This document shows positions 12,641-24,525 of a stretch of DNA of 64,000 nucleotides, piece by piece (the stretch's first letter is position 1; each line of letters begins with the position of its first letter). A program made the translations under genes and the position numbers. The notes below the pieces were generated by a model. The model saw nothing but the letters and a program-made list of their open reading frames with translations. It searched no databases and was not told where the DNA came from. Source of the stretch: Ailurus styani (Eukaryota; Chordata; Mammalia; Carnivora; Ailuridae); assembly GCA_002007465.1 (NCBI GenBank), contig LNAC01000003.1, positions 14,844,203 to 14,908,202 of the forward strand. The letters run 5' to 3'.

Positions 12641-13050
12641 TGCAAACTCTAGGACTGCTCATTACAAAGAGAAAATATTGCATGTATGTGTACAAACTGA
12701 TTTACACATGTACAGATAAACAGACATATATAGAAAGAACAAGATAAGAAGAATAATAAAAACAGCATATATAAGTTCTGAGGTTATGTGAAATAGATGC
12801 TTAGTCACAGTGTTATTTCATTAAGGAAGGGACTTCTAAGCCATTTTGAAGGAAGAAATGGATCTGGAAAGGCAAAAATACAGAAAACAGGCCATTCTAG
12901 GAAGTGAATAAAATAAAACAGATATTCAGAGGTGGAAACAAATTCAGTGAGAAAAACAAAATCTGATTCTAGAAGATTACACAAAACTCCAAATAAGAAA
13001 CTGGCAAGCTGAACACAAGAAAGTTTAAAACAAGAGTAGTTAATTAATTA
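12641..13050. other. Intronic gap
   Basis: Nothing recognised beyond a short (TTAA)n at 13040-13051. Confidence 0.5.
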
Positions 13051-13064
13051 ATGAAAAAAATGGA

Positions 13065-13267
13065 GGGCGCCTGGGTGGATCAGTGGGTTAAAGCCTCTGC
13101 CTTCGGCTCAGGTCATGATCTCCGGGTCCTGGGATCGAGGCCCGCATCGGGCTCTTTGCTCGGCGGAGAGCCTGCTTCCTCCTCTCTCTCTCAGCCTGCC
13201 TCTCTGCCTACTTGTGATCTCTCTCTCTGTCAAATAAATAAATAAATAAATAAATAATCTTTAAAAA
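13065..13267 (+). mobile_element. Can-SINE, young mustelid-type
   Basis: Near-consensus copy: gggcgcctgggtggatcagtg, 'ttaaagcctctgccttcgg', the 'gcctctctgcctacttgtga' tail motif and (AAAT)n. A flanking repeat, aaaaaaatgga, is at 13054-13064 and again directly after the A-rich tail (about 13268-13277). Confidence 0.96.
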
Positions 13268-13277
13268 AAAAAATGGA

Positions 13278-13644
13278 AATGCCATCCTAAGGAGTTTAGG
13301 ATTGAGTAAGAGCTAAAAAAGTACCAACTCCTTAAGCCACCGATAGTACAATAAAATAATGACAGATCATTAGATCATTTTTACCCCTTAAAGGTATCTT
13401 CACAAAGTCATCAGATGGAACATGTTAAACATAAATATACTGAGCAATAAACTGAAGAATCAAGATATAAAATCAAATAGCTAATTACTAATGGTTAAAT
13501 AATAACTCAAAGTGCCTAACCTCTTGCCCGGTGTTACTTCTATAAGGCCGGTAGTTTAAAGCTTGCCATCCGCCAAAATCATCAGGAGCTGTTTAAAACT
13601 ACACAACCCTCTTCCTCTGTGATGGTGATATAAAAGCTATCTTC
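13278..13644. other. Intronic gap
   Basis: Nothing recognised. Confidence 0.5.
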
Positions 13645-13661
13645 AAAAACCACTATCTGCA

Positions 13662-13860
13662 GGGGCGCCTGGGTGGCTCAGTTGGTCAAGTGACTGCCTT
13701 CGGCTCAGGTCATGATCCCGGAGTCCTGGGATCGAGTCCCACATTGGGCTCCCAGCTCTATGAGGAGTCCGCTTCTCCTTCTGACCTTCTCCCCTCTCAT
13801 GCTCTCTCTCATTCTCTCTCTCCCAAATAAATAAATAAAATCTTTTAAAAAAAGAAAAAG
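13662..13860 (+). mobile_element. Can-SINE, older arctoid type
   Basis: ggggcgcctgggtggctcag head with 'tcaagtgactgcc' and a CT-rich body ending in AAATAAATAAATAAAATCTTTT. The target duplication aaaccactatctgc (13647-13660) and aaactactatctgc (13861-13874) has one mismatch. Confidence 0.96.
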
Positions 13861-13874
13861 AAACTACTATCTGC

Positions 13875-15690
13875 TGTGGTGCGAAGGGAAAGACACTCGA
13901 GTAATTCAGACAGCAGGCAATAAAAGCCCAAGCTACAATTGAAGAAAACAATATTCGAGAAATCCTACAGAGGTAAAATCAGCTAAATTTCTTGACTGTT
14001 CGAATGTGATAGTAATAGAAGAAAAGAGATAAAAAGAAGTGTGTATTTACAGTTCTGGATGGCAGCCCCTTTGAAAATAATATGGCAGTTGAAAGATTAT
14101 ACTGCTTTACAACCAAACAACCCAGCATTTTTCCTTATATTTAATGTCCACTGTATACTTGAATCTCATCAGATTTACCTCACTTAGAGTTTTGATTCAT
14201 ACATGTAACTGAAAGATATGTATTTTTGCAATATGATCAGAGATTTTTTTATTAATATTAAGCAACTTAAAAACTGTATGTGGTATATGAGTGTTTATGC
14301 ATGAATATACTTTGTTTATGTGTAGGTTTACCTTCTCTCACCCCCTACTCACTCCACCTCAGAACACAAGCACTGTTAAAACCCAGAGCTAAAAAGTTAA
14401 ACTATATTAATTTCATTATTTACTTTTCTAGAAAAAAAATGTTGCTTTTAGCTAATTAGGCCAGCAAAACAGAACTGTATAAGTCTAAATTATAAAAATC
14501 CTTATTTTCAAGTATTTGTTATTTTCAAAGATTAGTCTAATTTAAATTAGTATCCTTCAAGTAAGTCTAGTAGAAGCCCTCTCCTCATAAAAAGTATGAG
14601 TCATTTAAAAACAACTTAAATTACTTAGTTTAAGTAAAGCAAAGATTTGCTTGATAGTATATAATACATGTGTGAACTACTCTTCAATAAAGTTGAATCA
14701 TATTAAAGCTAAGGATCCTCTTCGCAGATGCGTAGTTCTTTTAGAATACATTCCCATTAGCCTAATAAATTTGTTATATTTATATACTATTTATGAATTA
14801 TGATAAATTAAGACAAATGTTATGTTTTTTAGGCAAATCTCAGTAATAGTATGTTTGGACAATTATATAAAACACAAAATAATTGCACTAAATGTTAAAT
14901 CAATATATAGCTGATAACCTTCAGGAGTTATAAGCAGAAACAGTCACATTTGTTCTTGTGACTTGTTAGAGGTCGGTGAAAAGACTATGGGAATTGTCTT
15001 CACTGAAATATGAAAGGCTCTCTTGGTTATCAGGTGGACAAAAACGTGTGTGTGGTATGAGAACAGTATCCAAATTCATTCCAGTGCTCACAGTTTAATA
15101 CATTTCCTATGATATGCTTTTTCACATTGATTAGATCTTATTGATCATTCACATCCAGTCCTTGAATTTGATTAGTTTCAAAACAACTAGCTTTTCTCAT
15201 TTCCAATAGTTCCTTTCTTCATTAAGGATTCTCTATCCATCTTCACTGTGGTAACTTCATTTTGGTCTCACAGCCTCCTTGATCTCTCCCATAACATTTC
15301 ATTAAGATTTCTTTTAAAGTTGTACAGAGATTTTATGCATAGATCCAAGATTCTTGAAATGTAAACTTTGAATTAAGAAAATGAATGCTCAAAAGCACAT
15401 AAAATTCTTTACATGAATAAGCACTGGGCAAAGCACACGGTTTTTTAAACACTCTCGTTGAATTTTCAGACATTGGTGGAGTGATCCCATGAACACACCA
15501 GCTGAGCCTCGGGAAACATCTTGTAAGGAAGAAGACAATGCTGATTTACAGACTCCTCACATACTGCCTTATTTTATAATTTATAAAATATTTGGCCTAC
15601 ACTCACAAAATCTGCAAAGATGTGATTACTGAAAGCATAATAAGCATGGCTCTGAGCACTTGTATGAAAAAAAATAGAGAGATTACAGAG
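13875..15690. other. Long intronic gap
   Basis: AT-rich DNA. I recognise no exon, SINE or LINE in it. Confidence 0.5.
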
Positions 15691-15694
15691 AATT

Positions 15695-15870
15695 AACTTA
15701 GTACCAAGCACTGCTGAAAATACTTTTACCCTCTCATCAATTCCATGGGGCACTATTATGAATCCAGGTCTAAGGGAAGGAACTGAGATGCAAGAATGAT
15801 TAGCCAAAGGTCACACCAATAACAGGTGCTGGAAACAGCAAGGGAAACAGTCAGTCTGGCTGGAGTCCGT
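15695..15870 (-). mobile_element. MIR SINE fragment
   Basis: In the minus sense it matches the MIR order. The plus strand reads 'aagcactgctgaaaatacttttaccctctcatcaattcc', then 'aaggaactgagatgcaagaatgattagccaaaggtcacac', then 'ctggagtccg'. Confidence 0.65.
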
Positions 15871-16458
15871 ATTTATATACATTGCTGCTTTTACCACTGC
15901 TCAAGGGAACATGGAGAAACTTACCCTCTGAAATATAGGTAGTACTGGCATGGACATAAAGTCAAAGCCATCTAATAGGCAGAGTGCCCAGGAGTAAAGT
16001 CACATGGTATTGGCCTTCCGATGTATTTAGATATTCAGGTGAGACAGGGTATACTGTTTTGAAGAACATTATTGGGCAGTATACTCAAAGAGAATTTGTT
16101 CTGTGGGTGTATTATGAGAGGACAAAAATTTAAATAAAGAAATATGTATCTTGAGAGAATAAAAACAATCACATTTCTTATTTTTTATGAATATAAAAAA
16201 ATGGAAAACTGAAATCTAGTTGAGTACTATCTATTTGAAAAGTTTTTGAAATACTAGTTACATTTTTTTAAATGCAAACTGGGAAATACCTAAGACGCTC
16301 AGATATGCATCTTGCTTAAAGCTATAAACAGCATATAATAAACATATATTCCAAAGTCTTTTATCTAATTCTCTATATAAAATAATTTGTCATGACACCT
16401 AGTTAACAAGACAGTAAATTGACTCTCCGTAAACACTGACTTAGTTATTCCAACTTCT
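15871..16458. other. Intronic gap
   Basis: Nothing recognised. Confidence 0.5.
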
Positions 16459-16474
16459 TCCCTGATGCTTTGCC

Positions 16475-16677
16475 TTTTTTTTTAAAGATTTTATTTATTC
16501 ATTTGACACAGAGAGAGAGATTACAAGTAGGCAGACAGGCAGGCAGAGAGAGGAGAGAGGAGGAAGCAGGCTCCCTGCTGAGCAGAGAGCCCAATGTGGG
16601 CCTCGATCCCAGGACCCTGGGATCATGACCTGAGCCGAAGGCAGCGGCTTTAACCCACTGAGCCACCCAGGCGCCCC
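16475..16677 (-). mobile_element. Can-SINE, young mustelid-type
   Basis: Reverse-oriented full copy: T-rich tail complement 'tttaaagattttatttattcatttgacaca' at the left, and 'gagccacccaggcgcccc' at the right. The target repeat cctgatgctttgccttt (about 16461-16477) and cctgatgctctgccttt (about 16678-16694) has one mismatch. This copy is sense with respect to GBE1. Confidence 0.96.
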
Positions 16678-16696
16678 CCTGATGCTCTGCCTTTAA

Positions 16697-17150
16697 GAAA
16701 ATTGCTGTAGCAGGACTCCTGGGCTGGTTTAACACAAAGTAACTATATGAGTTCATGCATCCTAATTTTGTATAAAGGGAGAAGGGCTGGAGAAGGAAGG
16801 TCTCCAGTGGGACACTAAAAGAGCATACTTCGGGCAGCAAGAAAAAAAAAAGGCATTTAATAGAGTTTCCCCTGAGTTTCTCTGCTCAACAAAACAAAAT
16901 GTAAAATCTTGTTCAAGCACCCTTTTATTGCAACTTGCCCATATTCTTCAAAATTAGAATTAAAACAGTGGTATACAACTAATCTAAAAAGAGCTCATTG
17001 TATTTTTTTTAAGGGACCTTGAGACCTACAAACAAACAAACAAAAAACTCAAAGAAAGAAAAGAAAAAGAAAGAAAATTGGAGGACACAATTCTGTTTTT
17101 TTTTAAAGCATCATCAACTAGAGGCATAGGCTCTGCAATAACAGTCCTTT
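16697..17150. other. Intronic gap
   Basis: Contains a short (CAAA)n at 17028-17046 and an (AAAG)n-like stretch to 17075. No element was recognised. Confidence 0.5.
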
Positions 17151-17154
17151 AAGC

Positions 17155-17332
17155 CGTCCTGAGTGTGGTCCCCACACCAGCAGCGCTGGCATCATCCAGG
17201 AACTTGTGAGTGCACATTCTCAAGTTCATCCCAGACCTGTTGGATCAGACACCCTGGGCAGTGTCTTTCAACAAGCCTACCAGGTGATTCTGATCCACGC
17301 TGAAGTCTGAGGACCAGTGCTTTAGGGGACTG
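17155..17332 (+). mobile_element. MER5-type (hAT-Charlie) DNA transposon
   Basis: 'gtgtggtccccacaccagcag...catcatccaggaacttgtgag...cccagacctgttggatcaga...ccaggtgattctgatccacgctgaagtctgaggaccagtgc' follows the MER5 pattern closely over its whole length, including the closing 'gaggaccagtgc'. Confidence 0.75.
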
Positions 17333-17334
17333 TT

Positions 17335-18103
17335 ACACAGGCTGCTGTGAACACGCAAGTGGATGACGTGCATGTGGGGAGTGAAGAGTTTATGAGTAGG
17401 GACAGTCTTTGCTGTAGGATCACCACAGCGGACGGCTGAGAGCCATAGGACTTCGAGGAGTGAGGGGAGAGGAGGGCAAGACCACTGGAGCAGAAAAGGG
17501 TGAAGGAACTGAGAGGCCAGCATGCAGGCAGGTTTCCTATGAGGATACTGAAATCAACAAAATCATTTCCCTTTAAGGTATCCTCTCAAGGGTACAACTG
17601 AAACATTTAGAGGTGCTTCTGTCCCTTCCCTATCCTCCCCATATTTTATCATTTTTCCCTAAAATACAGTTTAATAAAGATAAATTTGAAAATATAATTC
17701 TTATTTTAGTAAGTTTCCATTTACCAATTTGCCAGCTTTAGAAAGCAGGCTTCTTTCTAAAACCCTTCCAATACTATGTAAAATATTTTTAAAAGTCCTT
17801 TCATTAATTATTATAACTTTACAGATAAGTGCTGGCTTACATCTTTTCCTTCTTATCTGATGCTCCTACATATTTTATTTTTAAAAGTGAAGAATTAAAT
17901 GTGTATTTAAAAATGCTCACCACTAATACAAAAAATAAATGAGTAGAGCCAACACCTATATAGCTTTGTTAAGAAGGGAAGGGAAGGAAAATCTTTCTTC
18001 TTAAACCTCAATTTAAATCTTAGGTATCTTAAATGTACCGATCCAGCTGTCCTTAGAATTTTCTGTTATACAGGCGATCAGTTACATGCTCAATTTTGCT
18101 ATT
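17335..18103. other. Intronic gap
   Basis: Contains a GC-richer stretch at 17340-17530 whose origin I cannot identify. The remainder is AT-rich. Confidence 0.45.
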
Positions 18104-18116
18104 AAAGAAAACCAGG

Positions 18117-18314
18117 GGGAGCCTGGGTGGTTCAGTGGGTTAAAGCCTCTGCCTTCGGCTCAGGTCATGATCTCAGGGTCCTAGGATCGAGTCCCGCATC
18201 AGGCTCTCTGCTCAGCAGAAAGCCTACTTCCTCCTCTCTCTCTGCCTGCCTCTCTGCCTACTTGTAACCTCTCGTTCTGCCAAATAAATAAATAAAATCT
18301 TTAAAAAGAAAGAA
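18117..18314 (+). mobile_element. Can-SINE, young mustelid-type
   Basis: Head ggggagcctgggtggttcag, 'gcctctctgcctacttgtaa' tail motif and AAATAAATAAATAAAATCTTT. A perfect 13-bp target duplication, aaagaaaaccagg, lies at 18104-18116 and 18315-18327. Confidence 0.96.
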
Positions 18315-19885
18315 AAAGAAAACCAGGTTAAAGCCCAGTTGCTGTCCACTTGAAAATTCTGCTCAGTACGCTTTTACAGTCCACACTGCTATATATACAT
18401 GCAGTGTTTTCATTAAAATCCTACTCTTACTTTATGCAGAAGTTGTCAAATTAAAAATAGCATTAAAAGTGAGACTAGCATTTCATGATAATTTGGACAT
18501 CCTTCAAAAAGTGGCAAAATTTTAAGCCGCATGTAATATCTAACAAATTCCAGATTGCTTTAGGATTTTACTTTCACTTTATCTGTGTAATGTTGGGATT
18601 CACGATGATCTAAAGTATATCGTTACAATTGTACATTAATAATACTAGTTATATCTGAGTGTATATTGTCCTCTGTCTCCTCTAAATTCCTTTTTTTATT
18701 AAGAACACCACTCTTTTTCTAAGTTAATGATCGAACTCATAATAAGTTTTAAAACTTTTTAAATTTTAAAGGATATATTATTTACAGGTGATCTGAGAAA
18801 TATATAAAAATAAAAATTTCTAGGACAAGGTCAATTCTTCCATTTCCTTAAAAAGTTCCTTTTAAATGGCTATGACAATAAATGCCAATTGCATTTCAAA
18901 AGCAATCCTCCCTTTTTCCTTAAAGACAGAACCCACTGAATTTTAGCTGGACAAATGGCCCCCAAGTGAAAACCACGTTTCCCAACACTCCTTGCAGCGA
19001 AGATGGCCAATGAAACTAAGAATCTGGTCAAAAGGATGTGTATAGAATGGTGTGATCACAGCCTTAAAAGGGAATGCCTTGACTTTGTTTTCCTCTTTCT
19101 GTAGGAAACACAGAGGGCAGGTACTGTTTATCATGTGGGTAACATACTTGGCAACAGAAGGCTAATGGGAGGTAATAAGGAAACTGGTCTGGACATACAC
19201 ATGGAATAGACACAGACTATCCATAGAGCACCTACTGACCTGACCTTTTACTTCAGAGAGACATGAACCATCTACCTTGATTAAGACACTTATTTTTTGG
19301 TGCTTGACAAAGCAAAATAACCAATATCTTACTTAATATGGTGACTGAGAAAGATGCCTATGTGCCATTGAAACAACCTTAATAAAGTCAACTAAGTATA
19401 GTCCCAGGCCAGCAAAACACATTACAAAACAAACAAACAAACAAACCAGCATGGTGGAGCCCTACTCACCACACTCACCATACCTGGCTCACCTCACACC
19501 TTGTCTGCTTTCTTGAACCACATTCATTATGGACTCCTCCAACCATCCTCTGTCAATCTGCACAAACTTTATAAACAATTGGGTTTCTTCCATCCACTAT
19601 CCTTAGTTTTTCTGTTGGATACTTTAGTCTCTTCCTTTTTTGACTCTATAATGACACTGATGTCCTTCCAGGTACTGTGCATGGTCTTACCCAACCACTA
19701 TGTCCTTGCTTTCTGAACCTAGCCCCTTCATTAGTGCCCAAGCTGATAGGTCTAGCCAGAGAGGTAGGACAGACCTCTCTGCATGGTCACATGAGGCACA
19801 GGAACTAGTATAGATTTTAAAAGTACAAAGTAAAATCCACCTTACTTTAGAATGTTCTGGCTTACAGAGCTATCAAACTGACTAC

Positions 19886-19965
19886 ACACCTATCTACCAA
19901 CACACACACACACATATCTACTAACACACAAACATACATACATGTATGCATACATACACATACTG
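19886..19965 (+). repeat. (CA)n/(CATA)n compound microsatellite
   Basis: Interrupted CA units followed by catacatacatgtatgcat-type units. Confidence 0.85.
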
Positions 19966-20170
19966 ACTAGCAATATCATAACATCAAACTGTTTCAATCT
20001 GTGTGCATAGCTCCCTTTGAGGATCTTCACTATAAGCTGCCCTCACACAGTAGTTATGATTCCATCAAATGCCTAACTTGAAATATATTATTTTATATAT
20101 ATATCAATAATGTATATTACTTGTACCATATGTTCCATTGAATGTCCTAACAACTAAAAATATATCAGAT

Positions 20171-20203
20171 TGTGTGTGTGTGTGTTGTGTGTGTGTGTGT
20201 GTT
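20171..20203 (+). repeat. (TG)n microsatellite
   Basis: Two TG runs separated by a single TT junction. Confidence 0.9.
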
Positions 20204-20384
20204 TTCCTAAATTTATTACTGTCATTGCATTGCCACTTGCTCATAGGAAAACATGTATTCTAAAAATGTATCAGAATTTGCAAAGGTTTATCATTTCGGC
20301 CAAGGGCTATGCTTGTTAGTGTTTTCATGTGGAGTTATCAAGAAGTCACAGGAATTACAATTAAACTAATAAACTATAGCAACA

Positions 20385-20690
20385 TAGCATAATGGTTAAG
20401 AACACAAGCTCTAAAGCCAGACTTCCCGGGTTTCAGTCCCAGCTCTAAATCAGCTATCAGCTAGCTAGGTGACTTTAAGAAAGTCATATAATCTCTTTGT
20501 GCCTCACTCTCCTCTTCTGAAAAATGGGAGTAATGATAATAGAACATTCCTGATAGGGCTGCATTGAGACCTAAATGAATTAATGTTTATAATATTATGA
20601 TAATATTATAAATATTATAATAAACACATATAATACTATGTGTTTAAAATAGTACCTGCCATATAGTTAAGTTCTATAAAATAAACAAAG
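20385..20690 (+). mobile_element. MIR SINE with internal AT-rich expansion
   Basis: Well-preserved MIR: 'gcataatggttaagaacacaagctctaaagccagactt', 'gggtttcagtcccagctct', 'tgcctcactctcctcttctgaaaaatggga', then 'aaatgaattaatgt'. An AT-rich stretch at 20584-20640 separates this from the MIR end 'agtacctgccatatagttaag'. Confidence 0.85.
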
Positions 20691-22384
20691 GAATCTTTTT
20701 ATAAAGAAACAAATTGATTATATTTATAGCCTAGCTTAGGCTATAAATTCTGTATACTTAATTATTGCATATATTAAATTATGAAATACTTATTTTATAT
20801 ACTGAATTCTTAAAAGAAGGAAGAGTAAAAACAGAGGAGAAATGAAAAAATCAACAGGTTTATGAGTTTTTTTTTTCTTGTGCTTGTCTCTGAAGGTGAC
20901 CTTTTGGGGAAAATGTATGTTATTTGTTCTCTGAGCTGTGTATGATTAGTTTCTTCATCATACACAGACAAATTAGAAAGGCTGCTGTGGTGCCCAGAAA
21001 TCATCCGTTAAACAAAGTCAAAATTAATGATAAAATTGAGTTCCCTTTGTGTTTGATTTTCATCTATCTGCACTCAATTATAAACGAGCTACCAAAGAAC
21101 GCTACCCATTAGCTGTTAATTCATAATGACTTCAGAAAGCAATCCCTACACTGCCAGTGATATCTCACTAACAACCTCCTACTCTGCAGGGCTTTAGCTT
21201 GAAAACGAAAAGGGAAAACAAAACTACGTACTCCAAGCCACTCCTTATGCCGCCACGGAAAACTCCAATGCTTAATATAAGCAAGCTGTAATAAGATTGC
21301 ATCTATCTATCTAAAAAGGATTTGAGCCATTTTTTTCTTTCATCATAATTTATTGTAGCTTAAGCAAAATAGACCTAGAAATAGTAACACTGCTTCCCAC
21401 ATTTCTATTTCATTGTGTCAAGAGTAAATATTCCTCAAGGTTAGAGAAAGTTTTCAATGAGGAAAATGTCTAAAACAGATGATATGTGTCTCACCCATAG
21501 AGAAATAACATACAATTATTAATTTGGGAGAGGTAAGAGTGACATCATCCCATAACTGGACTTGTCTTTCTTCATAGTACTCATCTAAATATTCTGACCT
21601 CCGGCACATCCCATAGTAAATCCATTTCGCAGCCTCCTAACTAACGGTTCTGAACTATAAGGAAAAAGATTTAGGGTCCATTTATTTACTCATAGGTAAT
21701 GTAAAGGAATATTAAAACAAATTTGGGTCTTGGTTGGAAGTAATTTCCAGACCTATTCACACAGATTTGTATTCATTTAATTTATATTCTTAACTTTGAA
21801 AGACAGTAAAAAAAAGCTTACGATTTAAAAAGTATATAACGTAATATTTAAAAATAAAATGAGAAAGAAAAATCAACAGTTACAATGAAAATAGAAGGCG
21901 AGAAGGGCTGGAGGGCAAGGAGGCGAGATAATGGTATAGGGCTCTGGAGTTGGATGGTTACTGAAATTGTACATTTCACTTAATTTTAAGTTTTCTGACA
22001 GACAAGAGAAAAGGGTGAATAATTGTGAGATAAAAATAAGCATGTTGAATCTTCAGGAGAAAGACAAACTTTTTCTCTAATATTGAGCTCTCTAAACAGT
22101 AACTCACAACGATGTTTGTATTAACACAAAAAATGCCAGAGACTCATTAAAACTAGCCATGATTTCTAGGTTCTAATATTTGTTCATTTGTTTTTAACCC
22201 TGTTTAGCAATAGGATTCCCATAAATAACAATTCTATGGTTCAAAGATGCCTAAACTCAAAGAATAAAATTTAAAGTTACTGACATACAACTTTATAATC
22301 ACTTTCTGTATAATGTGCATATGCAAAAATATTTCCAACAGTGGCAAATGAACTTACCTGATGGTCTCTATCCATTTCGACCAT
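20691..22384. other. Intronic gap
   Basis: No element recognised. 20990-21290 is somewhat less AT-rich than its surroundings but shows no exon features. Confidence 0.5.
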
Positions 22385-22540
22385 TAAGTCAATAAACATT
22401 GATTGAGTAGCTTCTATCAGACATTATTAGGTCTCAAGGACACAAGAATGACCAAGATAATTGACCCTGTCCTCAAAAAGTTCAGCTTAAAATTACATAT
22501 CATCACAGTGAATGAGGAGGGAACAGGCTCCAGAAAGGAA
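22385..22540 (+). mobile_element. L2 LINE 3' end fragment
   Basis: 'aataaacattgattgagtagcttctatcagacattattaggtctcaaggacacaagaatgaccaag...tgtcctcaaaaagtt' matches the L2 3' pattern (aaatatttattgagcgcctactatgtgccaggc...). Confidence 0.7.
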
Positions 22541-22738
22541 AGTAGAGTTTGGCATTATGGAAAACTTCACCAAAAATAAATAGCACATAAACTCTATATC
22601 AAAGACTAGCAGTTTGTCAGACTGCAGCAAGAGAAAGCTGTTCTGTGTAGAAGGGATGCTGCCTTTGCATTTGCTGAGACACGATTAGAATGGCATTTGA
22701 ACAACTGCCAAGTACTTCAGTGTGGACTGTATGCCTCA

Positions 22739-23133
22739 TTGTTATGGACTGAATGCCAGTGTCCCACTCACCCCAAATTCATACATTGAAATCCTCCACC
22801 CACCCTACCCCGCAATGTGATGGTATTAGACGGCAGGGTATACAGGAGGTAATGAAGATCAGATGAGGTCAAGAGGGTAGAGCTCTCATGAGTGGGATTA
22901 GTGTCTTTATGAGAGTCTAAGAGCTCGCTTCCTCTCTCTCCTCTTCACCATATGAAAAGTTGCCAATGAGAAGTTGACAGTCTGTAACCCAAAGAGAGCC
23001 CTCACCAGAATCCCACCATGCCGGCATCCTAGTCTCAGACTTCTAGCTTCCAGAACTTCAATAAATTTCTGTTGTTTGTAAGGCACTTCATCTACAATAC
23101 TTTGTTACAGCAGCCCAAATGGCCTGAGGCAAG
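22739..23133 (+). mobile_element. MLT1-type MaLR LTR
   Basis: It starts 'tgttatggactgaatgccagtgtccc' and carries 'aatgtgatggtattag', 'aggtcaagagggtagagctctcatgagtgggattag' and 'ccagaacttcaataaatttctgttgttt'. It ends 'ttgttacagcagcccaaatggcctgaggcaagg'. This is a near-complete solo LTR of the ERVL-MaLR group. Confidence 0.88.
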
Positions 23134-23507
23134 GATAAAGACAAAGCTGGAGAGGAATCCAGAGGCCACGGCATGGTAAGCTTTGTATGTCAAGCTAAGA
23201 GTACAGAATTTAAACTAGAGACGAATGATGTTCAATTCTTTCAAAACAGAAACATTATTTAAACACAGTCATACATGGGAGCCCAGTGTAAAACGGGGAA
23301 AGGATCTCCTTGTTTCACATGAGTGCTGGGGAATCTAAAAACTCACCAGGTCAACTTCTTGCTACACAGTGTGGAAACCCTGGCTGTAACCAAATCAGGG
23401 GTTGGGAGGGTTCATCACAAAGGGTTTAAAGCAGAAGCATAGCATAAGCAGATTTCCAATCTGAGAATGATGACTATGGAGCTATAATAGGAAAATGGAC
23501 TGGGGCA
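23134..23507. other. Intronic gap
   Basis: Nothing recognised. Confidence 0.5.
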
Positions 23508-23715
23508 TTTCAGGAGTGAAATTTAGTGATTCATCACTTACATATAACACCCAGTGCTCAACACAAGTGCCTTTCTTAATCCCCATCACCCATTTAGCCC
23601 ACCCCCCCACCTCCCCTCCAGAAACCCTCAGTTTGTTCTCTACAGTTATAAGACTCTTACGGTTTGCTTCCCTCTCTTTTTTTTCTCCCCTTCCCCTATA
23701 TTCAACTAAACAAAT
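23508..23715 (-). mobile_element. L1 3' UTR fragment
   Basis: The plus strand reads 'gtgattcatcacttacatataacacccagtgctcaacacaag' and 'cccatcacccatttagccca...cctcagtttgttctctacagttataagactct', the reverse of the carnivore L1 3' UTR. Only about 200 bp remains. Confidence 0.88.
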
Positions 23716-24301
23716 CTGAATCTAGATATTCACAAAATGTAAACTTTAATCCTAGATGAAATGTAAAATACATAAGATACCAAGCCATTGCTGAAAGAAT
23801 TTCTATAGTAATGTGCCTAGGAAAAGAAAGTGTTAACAAGTTAACTACAAAAACAACAATTTATGACAAGTTTGGGTTGGCAGGTGGTACACAGCAAAAG
23901 GATATATTTTTTTCCAATATCATAACTAGAAATGATCCCTCAGAAACTGCAGAAGATTGAGACCCTATCACAGGACTTGAACACAATAAAACTCACTTGT
24001 GCATTTACATGAAATACTGGTATAAATATATGGTTCAAATGATTTATAATGGTAAATAAGATTTACATGGCTTCACTCATGGGTCTTAAGTTTGAAAATA
24101 CCATCATCCACTTATTTATACTATTTTCTTTTATTTTATTAAGATATTAAGAGTAGGAGAGGATAAAAACCAATGAATGGGAAGTGAAAATATGGAAAGA
24201 ACATATGTACATGATAGTAGATTCTTCTTTCCAGGACTCTCTACCATACAAGAGAAAAAGAACATTCAGGATCCATTAACAGTAGCTAACATTTGTTAAT
24301 T
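23716..24301. other. Intronic gap
   Basis: Nothing recognised. Confidence 0.5.
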
Positions 24302-24314
24302 GAAAATGATACTA

Positions 24315-24511
24315 GGGGCGCCTGGGTGGCTCAGTGGGTTAAAGCCTCTGCCTTCGGCTCATGTCATGATCACAGGGTCCTGGGATTGAGAGCCCCGCAT
24401 CAGGCTGCCTGCTTGGCGGGGAGCCTGCTTCCTCCTCTCTCTCTGCCTGCCTCTCTGCCTACTTGTAATCTCTCTCTGTCAAATAAATAAATAAAATCTT
24501 AAAAAAAAGAA
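24315..24511 (+). mobile_element. Can-SINE, young mustelid-type
   Basis: Near-consensus head ggggcgcctgggtggctcag, 'ctctctgcctacttgtaatc' tail motif and an AAATAAATAAATAAAATCTT end. The imperfect flanking repeat is gaaaatgatacta (24302-24314) and gaaatgagactac (24513-24525). Confidence 0.96.
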
Positions 24512-24525
24512 AGGAAATGAGACTA

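Larger units (their letters stand above)
18328..20384. other. Intronic gap with ancient repeat remnants
   Basis: The 18930-19320 stretch ('ccaacactccttgcagcgaagatggccaatgaaac...') resembles an old mammalian interspersed repeat with 'ccttgcagctagg...ggccaatgaga', but I cannot name it. 19425-19446 is (AAAC)n. The rest is unassigned. Confidence 0.4.

Noticed and set aside
16499..16840. 113-codon minus-strand open frame and similar frames at 13051, 24293, 27086, 33419, 38162 and 63081
   Set aside because: These are translations of Can-SINE bodies (recurring GAWVAQWVKASAFGSGHDxRVLGS pattern), not genes.
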